DNA from: Dendrolimus kikuchii
Lineage: Eukaryota; Arthropoda; Insecta; Lepidoptera; Lasiocampidae
DNA length: 64,000 bases
Assembly (NCBI GenBank): GCA_019925095.2
Contig: CM034391.1
Location: 3,623,051-3,687,050 of the forward strand
Reading direction: 5' to 3'
The position numbers and the translations under genes were made by a program. This document shows positions 1 through 13,800 of this stretch, piece by piece; within the stretch, counting starts at the first letter, position 1; every line of letters starts with the position of its first letter. The notes under the pieces are model-generated. The model saw only the letters and a list, made by a program, of their open reading frames with translations, was not told where the DNA came from and did no database searches.

Positions 1-1222
1 TGGAACGGCCTAACTATTGTTACATGTTTCGCCTTTGACAGGCATATAATTTCTTTGTAGTTTTGATTGCAAGCCATTTGTAGTATGTATGGTACAGCCA
101 ATGGATGTTGTCTATTGTTAGACATAGGCCTCCCCAAGTTAGCATTACATGTCTCGGTTTTCTACTTCCGTCATTCAGCCTTTGCTACTGAACTTGTGCA
201 GATTGTCTGTTCGCTGGGATACAGGGCATCCTATACTATGTTTAACACATATATTTTTTTTACAAAAGATACCTGTTCTAATATTTTTATTGCTAGAATA
301 AAGCAGACAGCCTGACAGCTTACCTAATGATAAGCTGGTTATCATAGCCTATGGACATTTGCAACAATAAAGATGCTACCAATGTTGTTTTATTTTTTCA
401 ATCGCCAGCTCTTCTGCCATAGTACAAGGCAGAGGTCTATTTCTCTTTTATTTTAATCTTTTTGTATCTTTTTTAATCTTTTGGGCTACTTTCTTTGTTT
501 TTTTTTCTCTTTTTTTAGCAAAATCTTATCAAATATTACAAGTTTGATCTTACAATTAATAAAATTAGTAATAACAATTGTGGAAATACCTAACTTATCT
601 GTGAGTTAATTAAGACTTTAGATATACAAATACTACCTGCCAATGTTCTACCAGCCTCGAAGGGCGATTGTAACCTGGCCATGATGGCTACCAACGGTGA
701 TGCCATCCAGTTGGGTTTACGGCCTACCAGGTGGTAGGTGGTAGCTAGGTGGCTTTGAGTTTTTGCTTGAAAGAGTAATAGACATCCGTCATACAAACTT
801 GAGAAATGATTGGTCTCATACCAACTTTCATCTTCTATTTCAAATCGTTCTAGTTTTATTTATCTATCCCCTTTCTATGTAAACTACGACGTCACAAAAA
901 AAACAAACCATCCTACTTTCCGGGATAACCTTTACATAAATCTATCCCGTTATCTGGGATGGATAGTACCCCTTGTCCACCCTCGGTATTAAAATGACAC
1001 GTGTACGGAATTACAGCCAAATTGGTCAAATAGTTTTTCCGTAAAAGCATAACAAAAAGAGTGACAAATATATTTTTATCCTGGAAACTAACCTATTTTT
1101 CGGGATAAAAGTATCCTATGTTCATCCTCGGCATCGAATTTATATATACATACACTGAGTTTTAGCCAAATCATTCCAGCAGTTTTTCCGTGAAAGCGTA
1201 ACAGACAGACAGAGTTACTTTA
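1..1222. other. Intron upstream of hep exon A, left part
   Basis: No coding exon seen. Bases 1-12 look like the right terminus of the GTTCCATTAG MITE. Bases 95-190 resemble the 3' half of the tRNA-derived SINE in reverse. Bases 340-420 and 620-790 hold diverged pieces of the 310-bp SINE family. Around 880-1210 there are two diverged copies of one repeat (scaled by CGGGATAA and the phrase AGCCAAAT). Confidence 0.5.
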
Positions 1223-1593
1223 CATACATACATACATAACTTCACGCCAGTTCCCTTGCGCGGTAGGCACGAACAACACAGCGCCATTCAGGCTTATGCT
1301 TATACACCTCACTTGCTTCTTTGACATTCATAGCTCTTGTCATGTACGCTCGTCTGTTCTTAAGGCTCCTGACATCACCTTCTGCTAGTACACGATCAAT
1401 TTGATCATGGAAGGTGTGTCGTGGCCTTCCACGACTTCTGCATCGATCCACTTTTGCATTGTATATCTGTTTAGTCATTCTTTCCACATGCCCGAACCAC
1501 CGGAGCATTCCTTTCCTTATCTTCACCCCGACACTCTCTTTCTTACTTCGGTATCACGAACACGGTCCGCGAGCGTCACTCCGCAGATTTTGC
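1223..1593 (-). mobile_element. 5'-truncated LINE tail with RT C-terminus, flanked by a 9-bp target duplication
   Basis: The minus-strand frame 1242-1526 reads GMLRWFGHVERM and RSRGRPRHTFHDQIDRVLAE, the C-terminal end typical of non-LTR reverse transcriptases. Its 3' end carries (ATGT)n. GTTACTTTA at 1214-1222 and 1594-1602 is the target duplication. The element ends 54 bp before the exon A acceptor region. Confidence 0.8.
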
Positions 1594-1656
1594 GTTACTT
1601 TAGCATTTATAATATTAATAGGGATTAATAGGATTGTGTTTGTGTGTTACTTATAG

Positions 1657-1803
1657 CCCGAACGGATAGACCCGCCGGACCCGACGCGGCCGGACTACGA
1701 CATCCGGGCGGACGTGTGGTCGTTGGGCATATCGCTGGTGGAGCTAGCGACCGGAGTGTTTCCGTATAGAAATTGTCAGAACGACTTCGAAGTACTAACT
1801 AGG
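1657..1803 (+). CDS. hep: hep exon A: kinase subdomains VIII-X
   Basis: Acceptor TTATAG, donor GTAAGA, 49 whole codons, phase 0 at both ends. It starts at the Pro of the APE-like motif (PERIDPPDP), so the preceding exon, outside the window, must end with ...MA. It contains DIRADVWSLG, whose Asp is the subdomain IX structural aspartate, then LVELATGVFPYRNC. Codon use is strongly GC-biased compared with the AT-rich introns. A minus-oriented LINE tail ends 54 bp upstream. Confidence 0.95.
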
Positions 1804-4800
1804 GTAAGAGAATAGTGATCACAAACAATACTATCCTAACAAACTTGCAACTACATTTTTGAAACAAATCATCCGAAGAGGTAACATATTTTGAAATCTA
1901 TAAATATTGTAAAATTCTAAAGGTGCCGTCTCTGTATCTTATCCTGGATAAAAAATAGCGCAGTTTAAGTCTAAAAATCAGATGTCGATCAGCAAAAACT
2001 GCATCGAAATTGGCCTAGTAGTTTTTAGATGAATTCTGAACAAACAGATAAAACGACAAACAGATGAGAAATCTAAAAAAAAATGTAGCGTATTCTCCGT
2101 CGTTTATATAGTCCTATTCCAGTTATCTTTTTTTAAACTTCAATGTATAGACACGGCATATTTAGAATTTTATCTAATATATAAAATTCGCGTGTCACAG
2201 TTTACGTTGCCATACTCCTCCGAAACGGCTTGACCGATTTTGATGAAATTTTTTGTGCTTATCCGGTATCTATGAGAATCGCCCAACATCTATTTTTCAT
2301 CCCCCTAAATGTTAGGGGTAGTCCACCCCTAAATTTTTAATTTTATTTTTTAGACAAAAATTTTAATTTTAATTTTTTTATGATACAACATACAAAAATA
2401 CATATAATCCTCAATTTTCACCCTTCTACGATCAACCCCTACTTTTTATTTGTTAATTATAAACTTTAATTTTTTGGCAAGATTTTTAATCTTATTTTGT
2501 CATGACTTAGAATAAAAAAAATACATTACTCTTTTAGATCCATAATTAGAACCGGTAGGTGGCGCTGAGATCGGGTTCTGGAATCTTCCTAATCACCTGG
2601 AGCGATTTTGGTGATTTTGTTTTTGTGTGTTTGAGTGGGTACCCGGATGGTTTAGATTCGCATTTAGAACCGGTAGGTGGATCTGGGATCGGGTTCTAGA
2701 ATTTTATATTTTTTAAAGGCAGGGCAACGTCTGCCGGGGCCGCTAGTAATATTATATATTAGAGATTTTCACGTGGGTTGTCTGTCGCCTTTTACGACAG
2801 GCCGCCCGGCCGCAGCAAATTGTAATTGTGGTAGAGGCATAATACAGTATACCTAGTGGTATTATAGGTAACTAGCTGTGCCCGCGACGCCGTCCGCGTG
2901 GAATTTGTTTTCAAAGCCCCCCGATTTTGAAACATTTTTCATTGCTGCTCCGCTCCTATTGGTCTTAGCGTGATGATATATAGCCTATAGCCTTCCTCGA
3001 TAAATGAGCTGTCCAACACTGAAAGAATTTTTCAAATCAGACCAATAGTCCCTGAGATTAGCGCGTTTAAACAAACAAACTCTTCAGCTTTATATATTAG
3101 TATAAGATAACTTAATTACTAAATTTTTGAGTTGGGAAGATCGTGCGCTACAAAAAAGGGAGTGGCGTAGTTCAATCGATAAAGCTGCTGCTGTCTTTGA
3201 AAAGCAGCGTGTAGAACACTCGGATGGGCAAACGTCCTATCAAAAAGAACCGCCCTAAAATCTCCTACAGCTATACATACGACTCATCAGGACGGCTGTA
3301 TTGCGCTCCTTGCAAAAGAACTTTTAGAATCAAATTTGGTTTCACTAGCCACCTGCGCTCGCACAGCCGGACTTGACAAGGTCCGCCGTTGACAGATACG
3401 TCAAGGAGGACTATATATACTAAATTAAATTTACTATAATATACTAATTTATTAGTATATTTAGTTTAGTTATTAAATGAATGTATCTATTGTTCGTATA
3501 TATATTAATAATATCATCGTATATCTAATTATATATGTATATCTGTATATATAAGTATATAGTACTTTATTTATATTTTATTTTATTTTTTTGTAATACA
3601 TCACCAAAAAAATATTATATTGAAATTTCGTTTAAAATCTCCTTAGACACCAGGTTGCCTGGAAGAGATCGCTATAAGCGATAAAGCCGCCCATTGTTCT
3701 AATGCAAATGTATCCATATCAATTGTCTAGATTTAAGTTTATGGTGAACAATAAAGAGTTTTCATTCATTCATTCATAATTTAAGAACATGTCAAGTGAT
3801 TTTTATTAATAAAAAAAATGACGACATTGTATTTTGTTAAGTTTTTGCTACCAGTACACGCAATTGATAATACGTTTTAACGGTTTTAAGTGCAGTATTT
3901 TATTCGATTTTTGTTTCGACGTTTCAGCCACTTTTCAGTAGTCGCGATCACGGTAGACTGAAATGAAATGCCGCGCTTAAAACCGTTAAAACGTAGTTTT
4001 AATTAAGACATTTTTCTGTAAAGGTAATAATGACTAGTTACTATATATAAGTATAGATATAAGGCCCACACTGCACATGCACATCCTCACAACACCAGCA
4101 TGTAACAGATACACTCTACATTAGTATAAGTTTAGTATGAAAACTAGAATAAATTAATGTAACAAGTTATTCGTAAGATACATACACCTCAACACAAAAA
4201 TCAATAAATTAATGACACACACAAGAACCAGAATAACTAATAAGCGTGTTAAATTCAAAAAATTCAATCTAGAAATTAAGTTGTAAAAAAGGGTACGCAA
4301 CTCAAGTCCGTAGAGTTGTTAATAATAAAAAAAAATTACTAGTTCTTTTTTTGAAATTTAAAATCATCTACACTATAGAAACATTTTTTGATCAGCCACT
4401 TTTTTAAGACTACCGTGAATTTTTATTTATAATTTTAACAGAGGATCACCCAATATCTGAATATGTTTATTATATATAATACATGTGACATATATGTGAA
4501 ATTGATATTATTTTGAAGGGCAATTATAATAAAAATCATTTCAAAGTTTAAGGCCTTTGTTGTTTTCTGGACAGGTAATAGCAGATGACCCACCGCAGCT
4601 GCCTGAAGACAGCGATTTTACACCTGAGTTCAAATCATTTGTTTCACAGTGGTAAGTATTGGTACTTATTTTTTTGATCAATCTAATATATAAAATTCTC
4701 GTGTCACAGTTTTCGTTGCCATACTCCTCCGAAACGGCTTGACCGATGTTTAGGATCCGTTATGTTCTTATACTGTATCTATGACAATCGGCCAAGATCT

Positions 4801-7800
4801 ATTTTTCATCCCCCTGAATGTTAAGGGTAGTCCACCCATAAATATTTTTTTAAATTTTTTAGACTATCATTTTTTATTTTATTTTTGCGGGGTACAGCAT
4901 TAAAAAATACAGAGTGCCATCCCTTAGGCTTCACCCCTCTACGATCAACCCCTATAAACTTTAATTTTTTGGCAAGATTTTTAATCTTATTTTGTCATGA
5001 CTTAGAATAAAAAAAAATATATTACTCTTTTAGATTCACAATTAGAACCGGTAGGTGGCGCTGAGATCGGATTCTGGAATCCTCCTAATCACCTGGGGCG
5101 ATTTTGGTGATTTTGTTTTTGTGTGTTTGAGTGGGTACCTGGATGGCTTAGATTCGCAATTAGAACCGGTACGTGGCTCTGCGATCGGGTATTAGAATTT
5201 TATTTTTTATAGGCAGTACAACGTCTGCCGGGGCCGCTAGTATTTTATATATGTTTCTGGGTGGATGTTTAGGATCCGTTTATTTCTTTACTGTAAAACA
5301 ATTGAAGATATAAGTGAATGAAGGGAACATGATACAATTGGTAAATATTGAGGGTATCAAAAGTTTTGCTGACTATTATTGTGTGTGGTCTGTTGTGTAA
5401 ATATTTTTTTGCTCTATAAGTCCTTCGTTAATTAATATGTCAAAATACAAGCACAAATAGAGTTATTTTAAGGTCCATTGTGGGTTATATACATATTCAT
5501 TCAAGATAAAAAATCTTAAAATACATTCATCCACCTTGTCTTCAATTGCCAAGCATGTGGTTTTTGGTTCAACGAAGCTATGTATTAAACTTCACTTGTT
5601 CGTATATACCATGTATCTGGGCCAAACTAGCAGTTTTATAATTTTTCTTTTCTGTATCAATGATATTGTTACGAGTTGCAGGACTCGAATTAAATTGCCG
5701 TTAGAATTACTATAGAATTTATTAGAACTATACAAACACGTATAACACAGGTACAAATATAACTGAACACAATCAGTCCAAACGTAATGCACGATTCAAT
5801 AACACGCGCAAATTCCGTCACTAAATAGATTATCGAATGTACACAAGTCTTGTCTCGCGGCTGGTTTTTCGCTCGACCGCCGATCTCTCCATTGGGCCAT
5901 TGATTTATACTGCACCGATACAATATGGCTGCCCGACCGCGTAGACCGAATTTCTTAGAATTAGTTCGACACACCTGGCTAATGACTGCCATAAAAGATA
6001 ACAATACACAATGGGCTGTTTTCTAATCACAAATTTAAACACAAAGTAAAGAAAAGGAGTCCGAATATGCAGGTGTGAAACTACTTTTGTCGGCACCTCG
6101 GTCGTAACAATATGAAGGAAGCAGCAATAGAAAATATGCGTTTATTACTTTTAGGGCCGATTATTCAAACATCAAATAAGTTATCAATCGAAAAAGTTAT
6201 AACCTGACAGAATGTGAAAGTGAAACATTCCATTGTTTTATTCACGCAATTGTAATGTTCAATTTATTCATGTTGAATTTTATTCGAAGAATAACATTTA
6301 TCTGGTGATTGAGAAATCGGCCATAAGTATAGACTTATGGCCGATTTTTATATAGATAGGTCGATATTATTAATGTAAAAACTATTATTTACATTAATAA
6401 TATCGCCTATTACAAGAACTGGATTTGATTGAATATAAATCTAAATTGTCAAAGAGGCAAGTGAGGTGTGTAAGAATAAGCCTAAATGGCACTCTGTTGT
6501 TCGTGCCTACCCCGCGAGGGAACTGGCGTGAAGTTATGTATGTATGTATGTATGTAAATCTAAATTGTTCCAGCCTAACAAAGAACTATAGACAACGTCC
6601 AAAATACGCCAAACTACTAGAGCATCCGTTTGTAGTGAAGTCAGCTCGGAGTTCCATATCAGTGGGTGCTTGGTACGCGTCTCTGCCGACGCCAACGCCA
6701 AGTCCGCCGTCCAAGCCCGGCTCGGTCAGCACGGTGGCGACGCACAATGTCGGCTCGCCGAGCAATGGATGCGACACGCCGCCGACGCCTCAGCCGGTCA
6801 GGAACTTCGTGACCAGCTCACAGCATTGGACCCCTGAGCAGATCACTCCAACGCCAGGAAGGTATGTAGTAATTTTGTTGTTATTCTCCCTAGTAGGTAA
6901 ATGATCTCCCAGAGAACCTGCAATCAAAGCTTTGCTTCACATATTAATATATACACAAATCTATATATTAATACGTGAAGCAAAAACTTTGTACCCCTTT
7001 TTACGAAGATTGCGCGGACGGAGGAGTATGAAATTTCGCACACTTGTAGTTTATATAGCGAAGAAGCGACGAATGCTAATATTTAAAAAAAAATATACAT
7101 TCAAAAACACAAAAACACATTTAAGCAATAAAAATACGTTACACACATGTATTTAACATTCACACACATATATACTATTTTTTTATTGTTAAAGTGAAAC
7201 TAACAGTGTAGCCTTGGCGAAATCTGTGATTATAGAAGTATAGTCTTTGACATTAATTATTATGGTCGAGTTTCGACCACGGGCGACCACTAGTAACCAT
7301 AAATCAATCAAATATAATTTGAAAAGATTCTATATTGATTCCCAAAGCGGACCATCAGGCTCATATATGCAGACTTGGGAGTAAAAGGCAACCCTATACT
7401 AGAATGATGATAACTATTACTCACCTCTGCTCCTATTTTTGATATAACAATATTGTGTACACGACTCTCTGCAATACGAATAAACCCATGAGGTTTATGT
7501 GCCACAGTCAAGTGTGTTTCTTTACTTTATGAATGTAAGCACATTGGACAATAAAATATAAAAAAAAAGGTCTGAAGTCTCCTCTAACATAGTCACACGG
7601 GCAGTTGGGTAATTTGGCAGTCAAAACAAGAGGGGATATTTTATATAATCATACAATAGTCACAAGCTTCTAGATTTAGTACGGCTATACTGCGTTATGA
7701 CATCATAATTCTAACGAGTTCAATTCAAGAGCAATTAAAATGATTTCTATGATGTTTTAAAGGAAGATGATAGCAAAGTATTTAAACGCACGCTTTTTTT

Positions 7801-10800
7801 TCATATATTGTTTTAGAATGCATTATATTATAAATGTTGTCTTGATTCGTTGTCCCTTTTTTACAACTTGCCACTTTTTCATGTGTTTGTTTCCGAGTCT
7901 AATGATATATTTTTAAACGAAATTTAGTTTTGAACAGATGCACTATATGGGTTTTGATTTGAAATATTTATTATTATAAGTGTTTTTTAGCAATATGTAC
8001 CAACAATATGTCGCATCACATTGCCAAGTGATGATGTCCAAGTGACGCAAATACTGGATGTTTATTACAATTATTACCTTTATGAAACCCTTGTATAGGG
8101 AATGATATAGGTTAAATTTTTTACTCCATTTTTAGAACGAACTCCGTTTTAGACTCCAGAATACAATTAAAAAAAGTGTCTTCAACATGAAACTCGCTAA
8201 ATTCAAAAGAGTTTATTCAAACTAAATTGCAAGTGCACATTACTAGCGTTAAATCCCGGTTGCGTTTGGAGCGTCTGCCTCGAAGGCCGGGGTTCGCTTT
8301 CCTTACTTTTCTACTCCATTTAATGCGGTTTTCATGATCCCTAATTCGCTTATTTTCATCTTTATGTGTACATATCTTTAGAATTTATTATGTATCATCT
8401 GCGCAATTCTAGGGCTTGGTGGGCAACGGCCAGCAGCGCCCACGCAGGTGGCAGTAGTTCCCAACCTACTAGTTTAGAAACTGACTTCTCCAATCACTCT
8501 CCTTATCCTAGACGCAGGTTTGTACATGGTTTTTATATTCGATATTTATCTACTTAGAAAGCGGTGGTAGACTCATGACTTTCAATAAGTAATCTGTAAG
8601 ATTCCATTTTGAAATAAATACATTCAGTTTCATCTGTTTTTCTTGAAATTTTCAATATGGGTGTTTCGAAGTAGGTACTTATTATATATATCTAATAAAT
8701 ACTTCTTTCAAGCAGATTTTCTTAACTTTGTCAACTGTAATGATTTTAGGACGATAGATGCATGTGCATCCCCCCCACCGCCACCTGTAAGGAGAGTTTC
8801 CGCCGACAACAGATGGAGGGCGTCACCAGCGGTGAGTATAATATTGTTACAATTGAAGTTCCGAGAAGAAGAATTATATATAATCCTTTTACTGTTCCAT
8901 TTGTTCGCGTTAATCCCTTTGTGTTGCCTCGCAGTAAGACGTCATAAATCCCGTCTTCCATTGTTTAAATGTCGTTGCAGATTCTTAGAAGTTATTAAAC
9001 TTACAAGTTCGATAATTTCAAGGAATAGTGAGCATGTTGCTAGGAGCCTTGTCTATTTTACGAATATATAAGGTCTCTCCGATTGAGACAGAGTTAGTTG
9101 AGTTTCAACTGCGATCGGAACATTACTAAGTGTATGTTCGGATCGTAAAAAAAACATTCGTAACGGGAATCTTATATTGACGGACTTTGAGTGTTTTATG
9201 TATTACGATTGCAAATTGGATATCTTGTATTCGGTTGTATAAACTTTGTGATAATTCCAACGGCATTTCAAGTCGACAAATCCGATCCCACAAATTCGTA
9301 ACAATATTTAAGCTACATCCGTTTTGATAATAACTTCATAATTTTGATATTTATTTTCAAACCTCAAACAGAATTTGTAATATTATTTTTTGGTACATTA
9401 CATGCAAAACTTGAATATGCTACGGGTGAAGTTAGCTCAGTCAGTGGGCAGGTCCAGTCAAGTGGTATCGTATCGTGTGTGTAGTGTGAAAGAGATAGCA
9501 TGCGTGGCTGGATAGTAAACGAGCGAGATAGCAACAACATCCCCTCTCAGCCCTGTATGCAGCATCTCGTGAAATTTACTGTTCGGGACGCCACTTGTTG
9601 GGAATATGAACACGATATTTTTTGGCTACTACTACTACAACGTATTTATTTATTTTTCGCTATGCATCGAACACTTATGATTGGGAAACGGACAGTTAAA
9701 TTAACTGAGATACTTTTTATAAACTTACAGAACGTCGTTTAAAAGAGGATAAGGTATTATTTGACGCCCGTTCTTTTATATGTAAAAAATATTAGAAATT
9801 ATTGTATTATAGTGTCCGCATCCCTATTGGTTATTTGACGCATTATATAATAAATTGTAAAACAATTTATTACACATAAGGAAGAACTTGTGTTCACTTT
9901 GTTTAAATGTTTAAAAACTTCATGAAAAAATAATTTTGATTACTCTTTAAACAATAATCAAAAAGCTATTTGACTTCATAGCTAATGAAGTCACAACTTG
10001 CTATGCTGGTATAAAATTGTAAGATGTTATGTTTGCGTATTGTAAGGTGATAAATATTATCTCAGTTGATTTGACTGTCAAGTACCTTATGTTCTGCGCA
10101 AAGACGTGTACGAACTTCAAGAACGCATTCAAGTTTTGCAAGTACCTTATGTTCTGCGCAAAGACGTGTACGAACTTCAAGAACGCATTCAAGTTTTGCA
10201 AGTACCTTATGTTCTGCGCAAAGACGTGTACGAACTTGAAGAACGCATTCAAGTTTTGCAAGTACCTTATGTTCTGCGCAAAGACGTGTACGAACTTCAA
10301 GAATGCATTCAAGTTTTGCTTGTATTATATAAGATGAAATACAGTGAAAGTGTTATTGTAGAGGACACACACAGTTAGCTGTCACATAATAAATTTCTCT
10401 TTTAGAGCTCCGGCAACACAAGTCCAATAGTTTTGCAAAGGTTTTATCATCAAAATCAACAGAGGCGATCGCGGGTCGATCTGCATTCGACGCCAAGGCA
10501 TAGAAGGTAATAGACAAAAATTGGTGTAACAATATTTGTTATTATTTCAAATGTAACTAAATATTTATTTTTTATTTCTTATTTATCCAAAAACAAAACA
10601 AACGACCAAAGATTAAGGAATAAATGTTTTGTACAATAATTTTGATTTTGATGTTTCAGTAATCAGATAAAACTTATCTATTAACGTAATTATAACTTGA
10701 TTGAATGTAAAAGTCTTAGTGCCCAATTCTGTTATTACTAACTTGACAAAATTGCTGGACACTATCGTCTCACTCATAGGTTTACCTGATATTGTATTAT

Positions 10801-13800
10801 TTCAATGGCACGCCACTCTATCTTTATAAGTATTTATAAGCGAAATGACTTGAGGTATTTTTTTTTAATTTTGGTAGATTTTCAATATTCATTTCTGCTA
10901 AAGGTAATACCAATTTTTTCTACTATTATTCCATCTTGACGCTATCGAAAAGATGTTGTGGATTTAGTAGAATACGACTTTTTGACGACAAGATATTTGA
11001 AATAGCAGAATTGGCCCCCTGGTGTCGTATAGTTCAACTTTCTGATCCCAGACGGAAGACAAGAGGAACTAAAGCGGCTGCTTTTGGAGAATTACAAATT
11101 GACGCGTGTCTAGATATACTGGTAGTTCTAAGAGAGTATAATGTTGTACTTTACTTTATTACTTTTCATGTTTGTTACACGAATCTGCTATAGAGGGCTC
11201 TGGGCCTTGTTGGCTAGTAATGCACTGAAACTGGGTCCAACTTAGAATTCATTTAGTTTCTATTGTCTTACTATTTATCTATGTGTTTTTGTCATGAATT
11301 AAATACTTTTCTCATCATCATCATCAGTCATAAAAAAGTTTATTTGTTTTTAGTAACTTTTTGTGTTGGTGTTTTTTTTCTTCAGTCTAAGTAGGGACCA
11401 CAGCACTGGCCGGTCGCCGGAGCCCCCACCGAGGACCAGCAAGCACCATCACAACATGCTGGGACATGAAGGTAATCCTATTGTTATAATAAACGAGACA
11501 GATTGTGACGATGGATGTCTTTTTTTTATTGCAGGAGATCAGCAGACAGGCAGACGGCCCACTTGATGGAAAGCGGTTACCATCGCCTATGGATATTTGC
11601 AACACCACAGGTGCTACAAATCCGCTGCAGCTCTCTTAAGGAAGACTGGAACCTGGTCACTAATGCCGGAACACAATTCAAGGTTGTTTTGGCGACATAC
11701 TTTAGACCAGTGGTGGTAGCCATCCAGTCGGGCAAATGCCCTACCACCTGGCTGTGGGTTGTTTTGTCGCCTCTTACGACAGGCCACCCGGCCGCAGGAA
11801 ATTGTATTCTTTCTCCGTTCCTGCATGGATAAAAATGTCTTACACTTTAACAAAAAAATTACTGAATTGATTTTGATGAAACTTTGCAATGAGATATATA
11901 TTTTTTGGGTTGGAATGCAACAGACAGACTGATCACCCACGTGATGGAAAGCGGATATGGCGTCGCTATGGTCGTTTGTAACACAAGGGGCGTTGCCAAC
12001 GCGTTGATGGCCTCGAAGTAATTTTTTGACGACTCAACAACCTCGTGTCGTAGTGTAAACGGAAAGACCGACGGGAAAATGCCTTTAGATAGTTGTTGTT
12101 TTATATTTAATACTAGTATATGCCCGCGACTTCGTCCATACTTGACTTGAAATTCCCTCGGGATTTCCAGGCAGCAAAGTACCGCAATATTTAAAAAATA
12201 ATGTAAGCAATCGTTTTAGTGAAAATTGTGTCGGAATAAGTTAATATTTATGCACTCGAATAACTTCCAACCGCTCCTGTAAAAATTCCCGCGGGATTCT
12301 CGGGCTAAAAAAATATCACACGTTTCATTACATAAAATTTGCTATTGATCAGTGAAAAAAATCACAGTAGAATTCATTTTATTTCAATCTGGCTATTTCA
12401 AATAATTCCCAGAAAGATTCCCGCGGGATTTCCAGGATAAAAAAACATAGCGAAGATTTTATGTCTAAGAATTGGCTGTCGATCAGCAAAAACCGCATCG
12501 AAATCGTCTTATTAGTTTTTACGTGAGTTCTGAACAGATTTTTTTTTTATTTTCACAGCCAATGGTAGTGTTGAGTTGGAGCCACCGGCGTTGCACGAGA
12601 GGCTACACCCCCCATCACCACTACTACTTAACGATAGGTATTGTCCTAAAACTCTTCTATTTTAAAAAAATAATAATAATGATTGCCAAGTGCGTGTCAA
12701 TCTATGGACGATAATAGTGTTTGTTATTTGCATTGTACACGTGTTTTGATTACCCCAATTGTCCCTTTGCTGGATATAGGCCTCCTCATTTCAAGGGAAC
12801 AGGCATACCAGCCACACTTGTCAAGGGCCGATTATCTCGATGTCTATGTTTTCTCCAGATGTTTTCCTTCACCTTCAGCACGTTCTGTAATAATTAGCAA
12901 ATTAGGTCAGAAAAACTGCCAAAGCAATTAATGCTTAGTGAGACGTGTATGCGTTAACCATCCATGTTCTAAATCATAAAAATGCAATTAATTCGATACA
13001 ATGCAAAAGTGGATGGATGCAGAAGTCGTGGAAGGCCACGACACACCTTCCATGATCAAATTGATCGTGTACTAGCAGGAGGTGATGTCAGGAGCCTTAA
13101 GAACAGACGAGCGTGCATGACAAGAGTTATGAATGTCAAAGAAACAAGTGAGGTGTGTAAGAATAAGCCTAAATGGCACTCTGTCGTTCGTGCCTACCCC
13201 GCAAGGGAACTGGCGTGAAGTTATGTATGTATGTAATTCGAAATATCAAAAAGTTAATTTTTTTTTTTCTCAAGTTTTCGCGACTTGTATACATAATAAA
13301 ACTACGTTTTAACGGTTTGAAGCGCGGTAATTTTATTTGATTTTGGTTTTTCCGACGTTTCGGCCACTTTTCTGTGGCCTTGGAGTGGCACGCCGTCTTC
13401 CGTGATCACGGCCACTGAAAAGTAGCCGAAACGTCGGAAAAACCAAAATCAAATAAAATTACCGCGCTTCAAACCGTTAAAACGTAGTTTTATTATCTAA
13501 AAAGTTATTAAGCTCAAATTCAACTTCTAGGTGGCTTCAAGTCCCGTGCGAATAGGTACCTTCTAGGCAAGCATGCTCCAGACTTGGATAGATTATGGTC
13601 AATGTGAACCTATACCACAATAAAAAAGTATATTTCAGAAAGGACAATGCCCATTTTGGGTCCACCCTGAAATCAGATAAACCTTAATCAAATATCTTTC
13701 TGAAATCTTATATCATATTTTTATGTTATGGTAGTAAAATTATAGAATTTCTTAAAACCCAGCATAGAAATTACAATTATATAAACATACTAGCTGTCCC

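Noticed and set aside
10029..10378. Open frames over the 60-bp array as a coiled-coil protein
   Set aside because: They exist in several frames on both strands only because 60 is a multiple of 3; no start context, and a stop before exon F.
11515..11832. Open frame as a protein-coding gene
   Set aside because: Recurs with the same stops in SINE S1 copies at 31673, 41532 and others; it is SINE sequence.
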